42,040 nt of DNA. Source: Streptomyces sp. SolWspMP-5a-2. GTDB lineage: Bacteria; Actinomycetota; Actinomycetes; Streptomycetales; Streptomycetaceae. Location of the stretch: assembly GCF_900091845.1 (NCBI RefSeq), contig NZ_FMCI01000370.1, positions 1 through 42,040 on the forward strand, given 5' to 3'. Below the pieces are notes generated by a model, which was not told where the DNA came from, ran no database searches, and worked only from the letters and a program-made list of their open reading frames with translations. A program made the position numbers and the translations under genes. Positions 1 through 7,802 of the stretch are shown here, piece by piece. Positions within the stretch are counted from its first letter, which is position 1; every line of letters begins with the position of its first letter.

Positions 1-199
1 GGGTGTCGGTGGTGGCGCCCAGGTCCTTGCGGGCGGCGTCCCGGAAGGCGGCGCAGAGGCCGGTGAGATGCCCGAGCAGGTCGCGCACGGCGAGGCCGGG
101 GCAGGGCGTGGGGTCCCCCAGCCGCGCGTCGTCCACCTCCCGGGCGAGCCGGGCGACGATACGGGTCTGCGGTCCCAGGTCGACGACGGTGTCGGTCAT
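1..199 (-). CDS. TIGR03086-type / mycothiol-dependent isomerase-like protein, N-terminal part
   Basis: The reverse strand encodes the first 66 residues, starting MTDTVVDLGPQTRIVARLAR, and runs off the left edge. The segment with DPTPCPGLAVRDLLGHL is typical of the N-terminal four-helix DinB/MDMPI-like domain of small actinobacterial metal-binding proteins annotated as TIGR03086 family. Such proteins are thought to be mycothiol-dependent enzymes, but most have no known substrate. The ATG at 197-199 is preceded on its own strand by a good GGAG-like ribosome site, which supports the start. The C-terminal half lies outside the window, so metal ligands cannot be checked. No functional link to the kdgD operon upstream is apparent; the hairpin at 246-276 separates them. 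Confidence 0.7.
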   Translation of the reverse strand, partial: MTDTVVDLGPQTRIVARLAREVDDARLGDPTPCPGLAVRDLLGHLTGLCAAFRDAARKDLGATTDT

Positions 200-245
200 C
201 GTGGCTCCTCAGGGAGGCGGGGCGGTGTCCTGAAGGGTGGACCGC

Positions 246-276
246 CGCCCCCGGGCGAACTCATCGCCCGGGGGCG
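246..276 (-). terminator. Hairpin terminator after the kdgD operon
   Basis: Two 13-base arms (246-258 and 264-276) pair perfectly around a 5-base loop. The hairpin lies 38 bp past the stop codon at 314. There is no T-run, which is common for terminators in Streptomyces. Confidence 0.6.
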
Positions 277-313
277 CCGCGCTCGCCCTCGGCCCCGCCC
301 CGGCTCCCCCGGG

Positions 314-1480
314 TCAGCGCGCCGCCAGCGCCTCCCGCACCGCCGCGAGGTCGGCGTCGGAGGCCAGTCCCGCGTGGTAGAGGCGGGCCTCGGTCGCGCC
401 GTGCGCGCGGGCCCCCGCCAGCCGGGCGGCGAGGCCGGTGGGGTCGCCGCCCATGCCGGAGACGACCGGGAGGTTCGCGGCGAGCACCGCGTCCGGGCGG
501 CCCTGCGCGGCGAACGGCGTGAGCAGGCCGGGTCCGTCCGCGCACGGGACGACCACACCGTCCGCGACGGACAGGATGTGCGCGGGGTCGACGCCGGGGT
601 TGGCGCCGACGTGGTGGGTGACCGGGTCGGCGTGCAGCAGCACCTGGAACCCGGCCGGGGCGGCGGCCCTGACCGCGGCGACCGCCTCCTCCTGGAGGGT
701 GCGGGCGACGCCGTCGCGCCAGGCGCGGACGGCCCCGGCCTCCGCCGCGCCGAGCAGGGTCCCGACGGCGTCCCAGCCGCCGCCGGGCTCCGGCGCGCCC
801 CGCCAGACGGGCTCCAGGGCGGCGCGCACCCGGGCCGCCAACGCGTCGGCGTCCAGGCCCTGTTCGCCGTAGCCGGTGCGGCAGACCGGGCAGAAGCAGA
901 GTGCCATCAGGTACTCGGCGGCCTCGCCGAGCGGGACCCCGCCGGTCTTGTCGTGGGCGTGCAGATGGGTGAGGCCGTACCAGCCGAGGGACTCCAGCTC
1001 GGTGCCGCCCGCGCCGGGCCGCGCCGCCGCCTCGGCGGCCAGGTCGACCAGGTAGGTCCGGGTGGCGGGGCGGGCGACGCAGGGCGCCCACGGGTAGCGG
1101 TCGCCGTAGGCGTTGACGACGGAGGTGTCCGGACGGTCGGCGCCCAGGCGGGAGTTGTGCGCGAGGACTACCCAGGTGTGCACGTCGAGTCCGGCCGCGG
1201 CGAGCGCCTCGGCGGCCTCGCCCCAGGCGTCGCCCGGCGCCCAGTCACCGGCCGGGTACGGGCGCAGCTCCCGCCCGCGCCACCGGTCGCCCGGCGGGTA
1301 GAGGACGGCGGCGTGCTCGGCGGTGACGATCCGGTGGCGGGGGTGGCGCGGGGTGAGGGCGCGGGTGGAGTGGTAGGCGGCGGCGAGCGTGACCTGCTCC
1401 ACGCCGAGCGCGGCGATCCGCTCGGGCGCCGCGGGGTCGCCGCAGACGTCCCAGGGGTAGACGAACGCGGACGTCCTCAC
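314..1480 (-). CDS. Conserved protein of unknown function coupled to kdgD
   Basis: A 388-residue protein starting at GTG (1478-1480). That start overlaps the TGA of kdgD by 4 bp, so translation is probably coupled. I do not recognise a named domain. Visible features are an N-terminal stretch around VYPWDVCGDP, a repeated pattern of hydrophobic strands followed by helices that suggests a TIM-barrel-like fold, and a Cys cluster in ALCFCPVCRTGYG that could bind a metal. There is no signal peptide or membrane segment, so it is probably cytosolic. The tight coupling to a 5-dehydro-4-deoxyglucarate dehydratase and the divergent uronate dehydrogenase suggests a role in sugar-acid breakdown, perhaps as a hydrolase or isomerase. 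That role is inferred from context only. Confidence 0.75.
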   Translation of the reverse strand: MRTSAFVYPWDVCGDPAAPERIAALGVEQVTLAAAYHSTRALTPRHPRHRIVTAEHAAVLYPPGDRWRGRELRPYPAGDWAPGDAWGEAAEALAAAGLDVHTWVVLAHNSRLGADRPDTSVVNAYGDRYPWAPCVARPATRTYLVDLAAEAAARPGAGGTELESLGWYGLTHLHAHDKTGGVPLGEAAEYLMALCFCPVCRTGYGEQGLDADALAARVRAALEPVWRGAPEPGGGWDAVGTLLGAAEAGAVRAWRDGVARTLQEEAVAAVRAAAPAGFQVLLHADPVTHHVGANPGVDPAHILSVADGVVVPCADGPGLLTPFAAQGRPDAVLAANLPVVSGMGGDPTGLAARLAGARAHGATEARLYHAGLASDADLAAVREALAAR

Positions 1481-2418
1481 CGGTCCCCCTCCAGCAGCGC
1501 GTGGCCGCGTTCGATCAGGTGGGCGAGCTGCTTGACGTGCTCCTCGGTCGGCTCGTGCAGCGGCGGCCTGACCTCGCCGACGTCGAGCCCGGTCATCCGC
1601 ACCCCGGCCTTGACCAGGGCGACGGCGTACCCGCGGCCCTGGGCGCGCAGTTCGACGAACGGCCGGTAGAACCCGTCGAGGAGGCGGTGGGCGGTGGCGT
1701 CGTCGCCGGTCCTGAGCGCGGTGTGGAAGGCGAGGGCGATCCGGGGCACGAAGCAGAAGACGGCGGAGGAGTAGAGGGTGATGCCGAGGCCCCGGTAGGC
1801 GAGCTGGGTCTGCTCGGCGGTCGGCAGCCCGTTGAAGTAGAGGAACTCCGCGGGGACCTCGGTGCGGACGGCGCTGACGGTCCGCTGCATCAGGTCGAGG
1901 TCGCCGAGCCCGTCCTTGAGGCCGATGATCCCGTCGGTGCGGGCGAGTTCGACGACGGCGGGCGGGGTGAACACGGCGTTGTCGCGCTGGTAGACGATGA
2001 CGGGCAGCGCGGTCGCGGCGGCCACCTCGCGGTAGTGCCGCACCAGCCCCTCCTGTCCGGCGACCACCAGGTAGGGCGGCATGGCGAGCAGCCCGTCGGC
2101 CCCGGCCGCCTCGGCGAGCCGGGCGTAGCGGACGGCGAGCGCGGTCCCGTACCCGGCGCCCGCCACCACCGGCACCCGCCCCTCGGCGGCCTCGACGGCG
2201 GCCCGCACGCACCGCTCGTACTCCTCGGGCGTGAGCGCGTGGAACTCGCCGGTGCCGCAGCAGGCGAAGACGGCGGCGGCACCGGCGTCGACCCCGCGGC
2301 GCACGTGGGCGCGGTAGACGTCGAGGTCGAGGTCGCCGCCGGGCCCGTAGGCGGTGACGGGGAAGAACAGCGGCCCGCTGGGGATGCTGAGTCGAGCGGC
2401 GAGAGGGGCAGGCGTCAC
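1477..2418 (-). CDS. kdgD: 5-dehydro-4-deoxyglucarate dehydratase-like (DapA family)
   Basis: A 313-residue member of the DapA/NAL class I aldolase family. The expected reaction is dehydration and decarboxylation of 5-dehydro-4-deoxyglucarate to 2-oxoglutarate semialdehyde, a late step of oxidative uronate and aldarate breakdown. Supporting motifs are CCGTGEF (the GxxGE carboxylate-binding loop), VIVYQRDN with the family Tyr, and GIIGLKDGLGD with the Schiff-base Lys. Length is normal for KdgD. I chose GTG at 2416-2418 because a GGGAG site precedes it; the open frame continues upstream to 2526 but lacks homologous sequence there. It is the first gene of a two-gene operon and diverges from udh, which makes the same pathway's first intermediate. 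Other DapA-family activities (for example dihydrodipicolinate synthase or N-acetylneuraminate lyase) are less likely given that neighbour. Confidence 0.8.
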   Translation of the reverse strand: MTPAPLAARLSIPSGPLFFPVTAYGPGGDLDLDVYRAHVRRGVDAGAAAVFACCGTGEFHALTPEEYERCVRAAVEAAEGRVPVVAGAGYGTALAVRYARLAEAAGADGLLAMPPYLVVAGQEGLVRHYREVAAATALPVIVYQRDNAVFTPPAVVELARTDGIIGLKDGLGDLDLMQRTVSAVRTEVPAEFLYFNGLPTAEQTQLAYRGLGITLYSSAVFCFVPRIALAFHTALRTGDDATAHRLLDGFYRPFVELRAQGRGYAVALVKAGVRMTGLDVGEVRPPLHEPTEEHVKQLAHLIERGHALLEGDR

Positions 2419-2508
2419 GGGCTCTCCCTGGGGCTGGCGTGAACGTTCTTCCGGGGCGCACGCGGTCGGGCGGGTACGCCTTCCGCTGCGTACGTTCCTC
2501 TGATCAGT

Positions 2509-2524
2509 GTCCATATTTCTGAAC
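2509..2524. promoter_or_regulatory. Imperfect palindrome upstream of kdgD, candidate operator
   Basis: On the reverse strand this reads GTTCAGAAATATGGAC, an inverted repeat with 10 of 16 symmetric positions. It resembles IclR- or GntR-type operators. It lies about 90 bp upstream of the kdgD start in the divergent kdgD-udh region. No regulator of this type is encoded next to it, so the protein that would bind is unknown. Confidence 0.35.
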
Positions 2525-2620
2525 AACAGCAGCCTATGAAGCGGACTCCGACCCGGTCAAGCGCGCGGATCGGGCGGACACCAGCGGAAAGGGCGCGCGC
2601 ACGGGGGCGCGGCGGCACAC

Positions 2621-2671
2621 TTGACGGCGTACGCGGGACCTCCCTAGCGTGGTCACGAATGTGAATTACAT
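2621..2671 (+). promoter_or_regulatory. udh promoter with overlapping inverted repeat
   Basis: TTGACG (2621-2626) and TAGCGT (2645-2650) are separated by 18 bp and form a good housekeeping-sigma promoter. It points at udh, with a start expected near 2657. The inverted repeat ATGT-GAATT-ACAT (2659-2671) sits at the predicted transcription start, where a repressor would block initiation. The leader would be about 65 nt and contains the AAGGAG site at 2709-2714. Confidence 0.55.
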
Positions 2672-2722
2672 CCACAGATGAGGCCACCTGTCTCAGGCGG
2701 CGGACCCCAAGGAGACCCGAGG

Positions 2723-3532
2723 ATGCCCGCTCCCCGCACCGTTCTGCTCACCGGCGCCGCCGGCGGCCTCGGCACCCTGATGCGGGACCTGCTCCCGGCC
2801 CACGGCTACCGGCTGCGCCTGTTCGACCTGCGCCCCGTCGAGGGCGCCCCGGACGCGATCACCGCGGACCTCGCCGACCGGGCGGCCGTGCGCGAGGCCG
2901 TGCGGGGCGTCGACGCGATCATCCACCTCGCGGGCATCTCCCTGGAAGCCCCCTTCGAGAAGATCCTGCGGGCCAACATCGAGGGCACCTACCACCTCTA
3001 CGAGGCCGCGCGCGAGGAGGGCGTCGGACGGATCGTCTTCGCCTCCTCCAACCACGCCGTCGGCTTCACCCCGCGCCCGCAGGGCGACGACCCGCTCATC
3101 CCGATCGACACCCCGCGCCGCCCGGACACCTTCTACGGCCTCTCCAAGTGCTTCGGCGAGGACCTCGCCCAGCTCTACTGGGACCGGCACGGCCTGGAGA
3201 CCGTCTCGGTGCGCATCGGCTCCTGCTTCCCCGAGCCGACCAGCGTGCGCATGCTGTCGGTCTGGATGAGCCCCGCCGACGGCGCCCGCCTCTTCCACGC
3301 CGCCCTGACCGCCGAGAACGTCGGCCACACCGTCGTGCACGGCTCCTCCGCCAACACCCGGCTCTGGTGGGACCTCTCCGGGGCGCGCGCCCTCGGCTAC
3401 GAACCCCAGGACGACTCCGAGCCGTACGCCGCGAAGCTGATCGCCGAGCAGGGGGAGCTGGATCCGGACAACATCGGACATGCGTGTTTGGGCGGCCACT
3501 TCGTGAACGACCCGCCGATCTGGCCGTACTGA
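2723..3532 (+). CDS. udh: Uronate dehydrogenase (NAD-dependent, extended SDR)
   Basis: A 269-residue extended short-chain dehydrogenase. It carries the nucleotide-binding motif TGAAGGLG at residues 10-17 and the catalytic Tyr138-x3-Lys142 (YGLSK). The HLAGIS segment and the motif around SSNHAVGF match bacterial uronate dehydrogenases, which oxidise D-glucuronate or D-galacturonate to the aldarolactone. I chose ATG 2723 because AAGGAG lies 8 bp upstream; an in-frame ATG at 2678 has no ribosome site and would add a non-conserved Gly/Pro leader. With the divergent kdgD this gives the first and a late step of the oxidative uronate route. The aldarate dehydratase and the semialdehyde dehydrogenase are not in the window. 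The alternative call, a generic NAD-dependent epimerase, is less likely. Confidence 0.8.
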   Translation: MPAPRTVLLTGAAGGLGTLMRDLLPAHGYRLRLFDLRPVEGAPDAITADLADRAAVREAVRGVDAIIHLAGISLEAPFEKILRANIEGTYHLYEAAREEGVGRIVFASSNHAVGFTPRPQGDDPLIPIDTPRRPDTFYGLSKCFGEDLAQLYWDRHGLETVSVRIGSCFPEPTSVRMLSVWMSPADGARLFHAALTAENVGHTVVHGSSANTRLWWDLSGARALGYEPQDDSEPYAAKLIAEQGELDPDNIGHACLGGHFVNDPPIWPY

Positions 3533-3801
3533 TCCTTTCGCGGGAGCGATTTTCCGTGGGGCGGGCACCGAACGGGCCCGCCCTCCGGCACGTTCGGGCA
3601 CGGCCACTGCCCGATCCCACGCCCCCCACAGCTGCCGCGCAGGTCGAAGGCGGTCCCCGCGTGAGGCAAACGGGCCGACCCGGGCAGGAACGGGCGTGCA
3701 ACAAGCCTGGTCAGAGGCGCGTGCCCGTTGTAGAACTTCCCCCATGGGTCCCACCGGGCCCGAACGGGCACACACAATGGGGTGAGAGGCGGGTGTCAGC
3801 C
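3533..3801. repeat. Intergenic region with repeated GAACGGGC motif before the DeoR gene
   Basis: No gene is apparent in these 269 bp. The octamer GAACGGGC occurs three times on the plus strand (3570-3577, 3688-3695, 3762-3769) and a complementary GTTCGGGC at 3592-3599. The last copy is part of the perfect short palindrome GCCCGAACGGGC at 3758-3769, about 33 bp before the DeoR start. These could be operator sites for the regulator encoded next to them. Confidence 0.4.
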
Positions 3802-4572
3802 ATGGAGGCGAGATCGGCGGAGGAACGCCAGCGGGAGATCGTGCAGGTCGCCCGCGCCACCGGTTCGGTCGACGTCACCGCGCTCGCCGACCGCCTGGGC
3901 GTGGCGAAGGAGACCGTACGGCGGGATCTGCGCGCCCTGGAGGACCACGGCCTGGTGCGCCGCACCCACGGTGGCGCCTACCCCGTGGAGAGCGCCGGTT
4001 TCGAGACGACTCTCGCCTTCCGCGCCACCAGCCACGTGCCCGAGAAGCGCCGGATCGCCGCAGCGGCGGCCGAGCTGCTCGGGGACGCCGAGACGGTCTT
4101 CGTCGACGAGGGCTTCACCCCCCAGCTCATCGCCGAGGCCCTCCCCCGGGACCGTCCGCTGACCGTGGTCACCGCCTCGCTCCCCGTCGCGGGCACCCTC
4201 GCCGAGGCCGAGAACGTCTCGGTGCTGCTGCTCGGAGGGCGGGTCCGTCCGGGCACGCTCGCCACCGTCGACCACTGGACCACCAAGATGCTGGCCGGTT
4301 TCGTGGTCGACCTCGCCTTCATCGGCGCCAACGGCATCTCCCGCGAACACGGCCTGACCACCCCCGACCCCGCCGTGTGCGAGGTCAAGGCCCAGGCCAT
4401 CCGCGCCGCGCGGCGCACCGTGTTCGCGGGCGTGCACACCAAGTTCGGCGCGGTCAGCTTCTGCCGGTTCGCGGAGATCGGCACGCTGGAGGCCATCGTC
4501 ACCAGCACCATGCTGCCGTCGGCCGAGGCCCACCGGTACTCGTTGCTGGGGCCGCAGATCATCCGTGTCTGA
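3802..4572 (+). CDS. DeoR-family transcriptional regulator
   Basis: A 256-residue DeoR-type regulator. It has an N-terminal winged helix-turn-helix (about residues 3-57, with ALADRLGVAKETVRRDLRALE followed by RTHGGA) and a C-terminal sugar-phosphate-sensing domain. In that domain GDAETVFVDEG, the LLGGRVRP segment and FIGANGIS are family hallmarks. DeoR proteins usually repress an adjacent sugar or polyol operon and are released by a phosphorylated intermediate. The gene sits 79 bp upstream of a transporter-dehydrogenase operon on the same strand, the likely target. ATG 3802 is taken as the start; GTG 3793 is only 3 bp from GAGAGG and so is less well spaced, but a protein three residues longer is possible. 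Confidence 0.85.
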   Translation: MEARSAEERQREIVQVARATGSVDVTALADRLGVAKETVRRDLRALEDHGLVRRTHGGAYPVESAGFETTLAFRATSHVPEKRRIAAAAAELLGDAETVFVDEGFTPQLIAEALPRDRPLTVVTASLPVAGTLAEAENVSVLLLGGRVRPGTLATVDHWTTKMLAGFVVDLAFIGANGISREHGLTTPDPAVCEVKAQAIRAARRTVFAGVHTKFGAVSFCRFAEIGTLEAIVTSTMLPSAEAHRYSLLGPQIIRV

Positions 4573-4651
4573 CCGTTTCACCACTGTTCCCCCCAGGGCT
4601 TCTTCACACCCGTAAGCGCCCCTTATCTACACTTATGTTCAGGAGCGATCC

Positions 4652-6025
4652 ATGCGCACCCCGAGCCGACGGAGGCCGCGAGCAACGCTTGCCATGGCCG
4701 CCGCAGGGACGCTGCTCGCCGCCCCGATGCTCTCCGGCTGTTGGGTCGGGGCGGGCGGGTCGGGTTCCGGCGGCGACTCCGTCAACGTCCTCATGGTGAA
4801 CAACCCGCAGATGGTGGAGCTCCAGAAGCTCACCGCGGGACACTTCACCAAGGAGACGGGCATCAAGGTGAACTTCACCGTGCTGCCCGAGAACGACGTC
4901 CGCGACAAGATCAGCCAGGACTTCGCCAACCAGGCGGGCCAGTACGACGTCGCGACCCTCAGCAACTACGAGATACCGATCTACGCCCGCAACGGGTGGC
5001 TGCACGACATGGACCCGTACGTGGCCAAGGACCCCGGCTACGACGAGAAGGACATCCTCAAGCCGATGCGCCAGTCGCTGACCGGCGACGACGGCAAGCT
5101 CTACGGCCAGCCGTTCTACGGCGAGTCCTCCTTCCTGATGTACCGCAAGGACGTCTTCAAGGAGAAGGGCCTGACCATGCCGGCCCACCCCACCTGGACC
5201 CAGATCGCCGACCTGGCCGCCCAGGTGGACGGCGCCAAGCCCGGCATGAAGGGCATCTGCCTGCGCGGCCTGCCCGGCTGGGGCGAGGTGATGGCGCCGC
5301 TCACCACCGTCGTCAACACCTTCGGCGGCACCTGGTTCGACAAGGACTGGAAGGCCCGGCTCGACTCCCCCGAGTTCCAGAAGGCCGTCAAGTTCTACGT
5401 CGACCTGGTCCGCAAGCACGGTGAGTCCGGCGCCGCCCAGTCCGGCTTCGCCGAGTGCCTGAACAACCTCACCCAGGGCAAGGTCGCCATGTGGTACGAC
5501 GCCACCAGCGCCGCCGGTGCCCTGGAGGCCGCCAACTCCCCGGTCAAGGGCAAGCTCGACTACGCCCCCGCGCCGGTGGAGAAGACCGAGTCGGCGGGCT
5601 GGCTCTACACCTGGGCCTGGGGCATCCAGAAGGCGTCCCGCAACTCCGACAACGCCTGGAAGTTCGTCTCCTGGGCGTCCAGCAAGGAGTACGAGGAGCT
5701 GGTCGGCAAGACCAGCGGGTGGGCCAACGTGCCGGCCGGCAAGCGCGCCTCGACGTACAGCAACGCCGACTACCGCAAGTCCGCCGCCTCCTTCCAGGAG
5801 ATGACGAAGGAAGCCATCGAGGGCGCCCGCCCGAACGACCCGGGCGTGCAGCCGCGCCCCGCGCCCGGCATCCAGTTCGTCGGCATCCCCGAGTTCACCG
5901 ACCTCGGCACCAAGGTCTCCCAGGAGATCAGCGCGGCCATCGCCGGACGCCAGTCCGTCGAGTCGGCCCTGAAGAAGTCCCAGAAGCTGGCCGCGAAGAT
6001 CTCCGAGGAGTACGAGGGACGATGA
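4652..6025 (+). CDS. Polyol/sugar ABC transporter substrate-binding lipoprotein
   Basis: A 457-residue extracellular solute-binding protein (family 1). The signal peptide has an Arg-rich start, a hydrophobic core and the lipobox LSGC with Cys30 as the lipidation site. A Gly/Ser-rich tether follows, then the mature binding domain starting near VNVLMVNNP. Its overall look, including PFYGESSFLMYRKDVF and the C-terminal SQEISAAIAGRQSVESALKKSQ, fits binding proteins for mannitol, sorbitol or arabitol (SmoE-like). The specific ligand cannot be read from sequence. AGGAG at 4641-4645 supports the start. The 79-bp gap to the DeoR gene is A/T-richer than its surroundings and contains a CTTAT repeat (4622-4636), so the operon promoter and operator probably lie there. 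The stop overlaps the next gene by 4 bp. Confidence 0.8.
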   Translation: MRTPSRRRPRATLAMAAAGTLLAAPMLSGCWVGAGGSGSGGDSVNVLMVNNPQMVELQKLTAGHFTKETGIKVNFTVLPENDVRDKISQDFANQAGQYDVATLSNYEIPIYARNGWLHDMDPYVAKDPGYDEKDILKPMRQSLTGDDGKLYGQPFYGESSFLMYRKDVFKEKGLTMPAHPTWTQIADLAAQVDGAKPGMKGICLRGLPGWGEVMAPLTTVVNTFGGTWFDKDWKARLDSPEFQKAVKFYVDLVRKHGESGAAQSGFAECLNNLTQGKVAMWYDATSAAGALEAANSPVKGKLDYAPAPVEKTESAGWLYTWAWGIQKASRNSDNAWKFVSWASSKEYEELVGKTSGWANVPAGKRASTYSNADYRKSAASFQEMTKEAIEGARPNDPGVQPRPAPGIQFVGIPEFTDLGTKVSQEISAAIAGRQSVESALKKSQKLAAKISEEYEGR

Positions 6026-6960
6026 CCGCTACGACGGCGGCCCCACGGGCCGCGACCCCCGTACCCACCCGCAACCAGCCCTCCGCCCGGCTGCGCGCCT
6101 GGGCCACCAGGGCACCGCTGCTGCCCGCCCTGATCTTCATGATCGCGGTGACCCAGCTCCCCTTCGTGGCCACCCTGGTCATCTCGTTCTTCGACTGGAA
6201 CGCGCTGTACCCGAAGGCCCGCCGCTTCACCGGCTTCGGCAACTACCAGCAGGTCCTCTCCGACGCCGACCTGCGCCACTCGGTCTGGACGACGATCCTG
6301 CTGACCGCGGCCGTGGTGCTGGCCAGCCTGGTCCTCGGCCTCGGCCTCGCCCTGCTGCTCGACCGCAAGTTCCGCGGCCGGGGCGTGGTCCGCACCCTGC
6401 TGATCGCCCCGTTCCTGGTCGTCCCGGTGGCCGCCGCGCTGCTGTGGAAGCACGTCCTCTACAACCCGGAGTACGGTCTGCTCAACGGCCTGCTGCACTA
6501 CGTGGGCGGCCCGCAGCCCGACTGGATCTCCAACACCCCGCTGCTCGCCGTCGAGGCGTCGCTCGTCTGGCAGTGGACGCCGTTCATGATGCTGATCCTG
6601 CTGGCCGGGCTGCAGAGCCGCGACTCCCAGCAGATGGAGGCCGCCCGGGTGGACGGCGCGAGCGACTGGCAGATCTTCCGCCACCTCACGCTGCCGCACC
6701 TGCGCCGCTACCTCGAACTCGGCGGGCTGCTCGGCTCGATCTACATCGTGCAGAACTTCGACGCCGTCTTCACCATCACCTCCGGCGGTCTGGGCACCGC
6801 CAACCTGCCCTACACCGTCTACCAGAGCTTCTACCAGGCGCACGAGAACGGCCTCGCCTCGGCGGCCGGTGTCCTGGTGGTCATCGGCTCGATCGTCATC
6901 GCGACCTTCGCGCTGCGCGTGGTGTCGTCCCTGTTCCGTGAGGAGGTGGGCCGCGCATGA
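6022..6960 (+). CDS. Polyol/sugar ABC transporter permease 1 (MalF type)
   Basis: A 312-residue integral membrane protein with a roughly 35-residue cytoplasmic N-terminus and six predicted helices; the first begins near LLPALIFMIAVTQLPF. The cytoplasmic EAA loop for contact with the ATPase is visible as MEAARVDGASDWQIFRHLTLPHL. It starts with ATGA overlapping the binding-protein gene and ends with ATGA overlapping the second permease. This implies coupled translation and a 1:1 heterodimeric channel. Family size is normal. It is assigned to polyol import because of the dehydrogenase at the end of the operon. Confidence 0.85.
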   Translation: MTATTAAPRAATPVPTRNQPSARLRAWATRAPLLPALIFMIAVTQLPFVATLVISFFDWNALYPKARRFTGFGNYQQVLSDADLRHSVWTTILLTAAVVLASLVLGLGLALLLDRKFRGRGVVRTLLIAPFLVVPVAAALLWKHVLYNPEYGLLNGLLHYVGGPQPDWISNTPLLAVEASLVWQWTPFMMLILLAGLQSRDSQQMEAARVDGASDWQIFRHLTLPHLRRYLELGGLLGSIYIVQNFDAVFTITSGGLGTANLPYTVYQSFYQAHENGLASAAGVLVVIGSIVIATFALRVVSSLFREEVGRA

Positions 6961-7802
6961 GCGCCACGACCGCAACGCCCGTACGCCGTAAAGGTTTTGG
7001 CCTGGGCCTGCTGGCCTGGCTGGCGGGCATCGTGTTCTTCCTCCCGATCGCCTGGATGACGCTGACGTCCTTCCACTCGGAGAGCGACGCGGCCACCAAC
7101 CCGCCGTCCTTCGCGGCGCCGCTCACCCTGGACGGCTACCGCGACTTCTTCGGCAGCGGCGGCGGCGCGAGCCCCTGGCCCTCGCTGATCAACTCGACGG
7201 TGGCGTCGCTGACGTCGACGCTGCTGGTCCTGGTGCTCGCCCTGCCGGCCGCCTACGCGCTGTCCATCCGGCCGGTGAAGAAGTGGACCGACGTCCTGTT
7301 CTTCTTCCTGTCGACCAAGATGCTGCCGGTCGTCGCGGGCCTGCTGCCGATCTACCTGTTCGCCAAGAACACCGGCATGCTCGACAACATCTGGCTGCTG
7401 GTCATCCTCTACACCTCCATGAACCTGCCGATCGCGGTCTGGATGATGCAGTCGTTCCTGGCCGAGGTGCCCGTCGCGGTCATCGAGGCCGCGCGGGTCG
7501 ACGGCGCCAAGCTGCCGACCATCCTGGCCCGCGTGGTGGCCCCGATCGCCCTGCCGGGCATCGCCGCGACCGCGCTGATCTGCTTCATCTTCAGCTGGAA
7601 CGAGCTGCTGTTCGCCCGCGTCCTCAGCGGCGTGGTCGCCGAGACCGCCCCGGTCTTCCTGACCGGCTTCATCACCAGCCAGGGCCTCTTCCTGGCCAAG
7701 GTGTGCGCCGCGTCGCTCGTCATCTCCCTGCCGGTGCTCGCCGCGGGGTTCGCCGCCCAGGACAAGCTGGTCCAGGGCCTCTCTCTGGGAGCCGTCAAAT
7801 GA
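6957..7802 (+). CDS. Polyol/sugar ABC transporter permease 2 (MalG type)
   Basis: A 281-residue permease with about six membrane segments and the EAA loop IEAARVDGAKLPTILARVVAPIALPG. It has the compact MalG-type architecture (short N-terminus, first helix at GLLAWLAGIVFFLPIAWM). Overlaps of 4 bp on both sides join it to permease 1 and to the dehydrogenase. No ATP-binding subunit follows. In Streptomyces many sugar importers use the shared ATPase MsiK encoded elsewhere, and this system probably does too. Confidence 0.85.
   Translation: MSATTATPVRRKGFGLGLLAWLAGIVFFLPIAWMTLTSFHSESDAATNPPSFAAPLTLDGYRDFFGSGGGASPWPSLINSTVASLTSTLLVLVLALPAAYALSIRPVKKWTDVLFFFLSTKMLPVVAGLLPIYLFAKNTGMLDNIWLLVILYTSMNLPIAVWMMQSFLAEVPVAVIEAARVDGAKLPTILARVVAPIALPGIAATALICFIFSWNELLFARVLSGVVAETAPVFLTGFITSQGLFLAKVCAASLVISLPVLAAGFAAQDKLVQGLSLGAVK

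Noticed and set aside
68..1669. 533-codon frame on the plus strand
   Set aside because: It lies antisense to the two well-supported kdgD-operon genes and its product is Gly/Arg/Val low-complexity sequence with no family features.
2678..2722. Earlier ATG for udh
   Set aside because: It lacks a ribosome site, adds a Gly/Pro-rich stretch foreign to the family, and the later ATG has AAGGAG at good distance.
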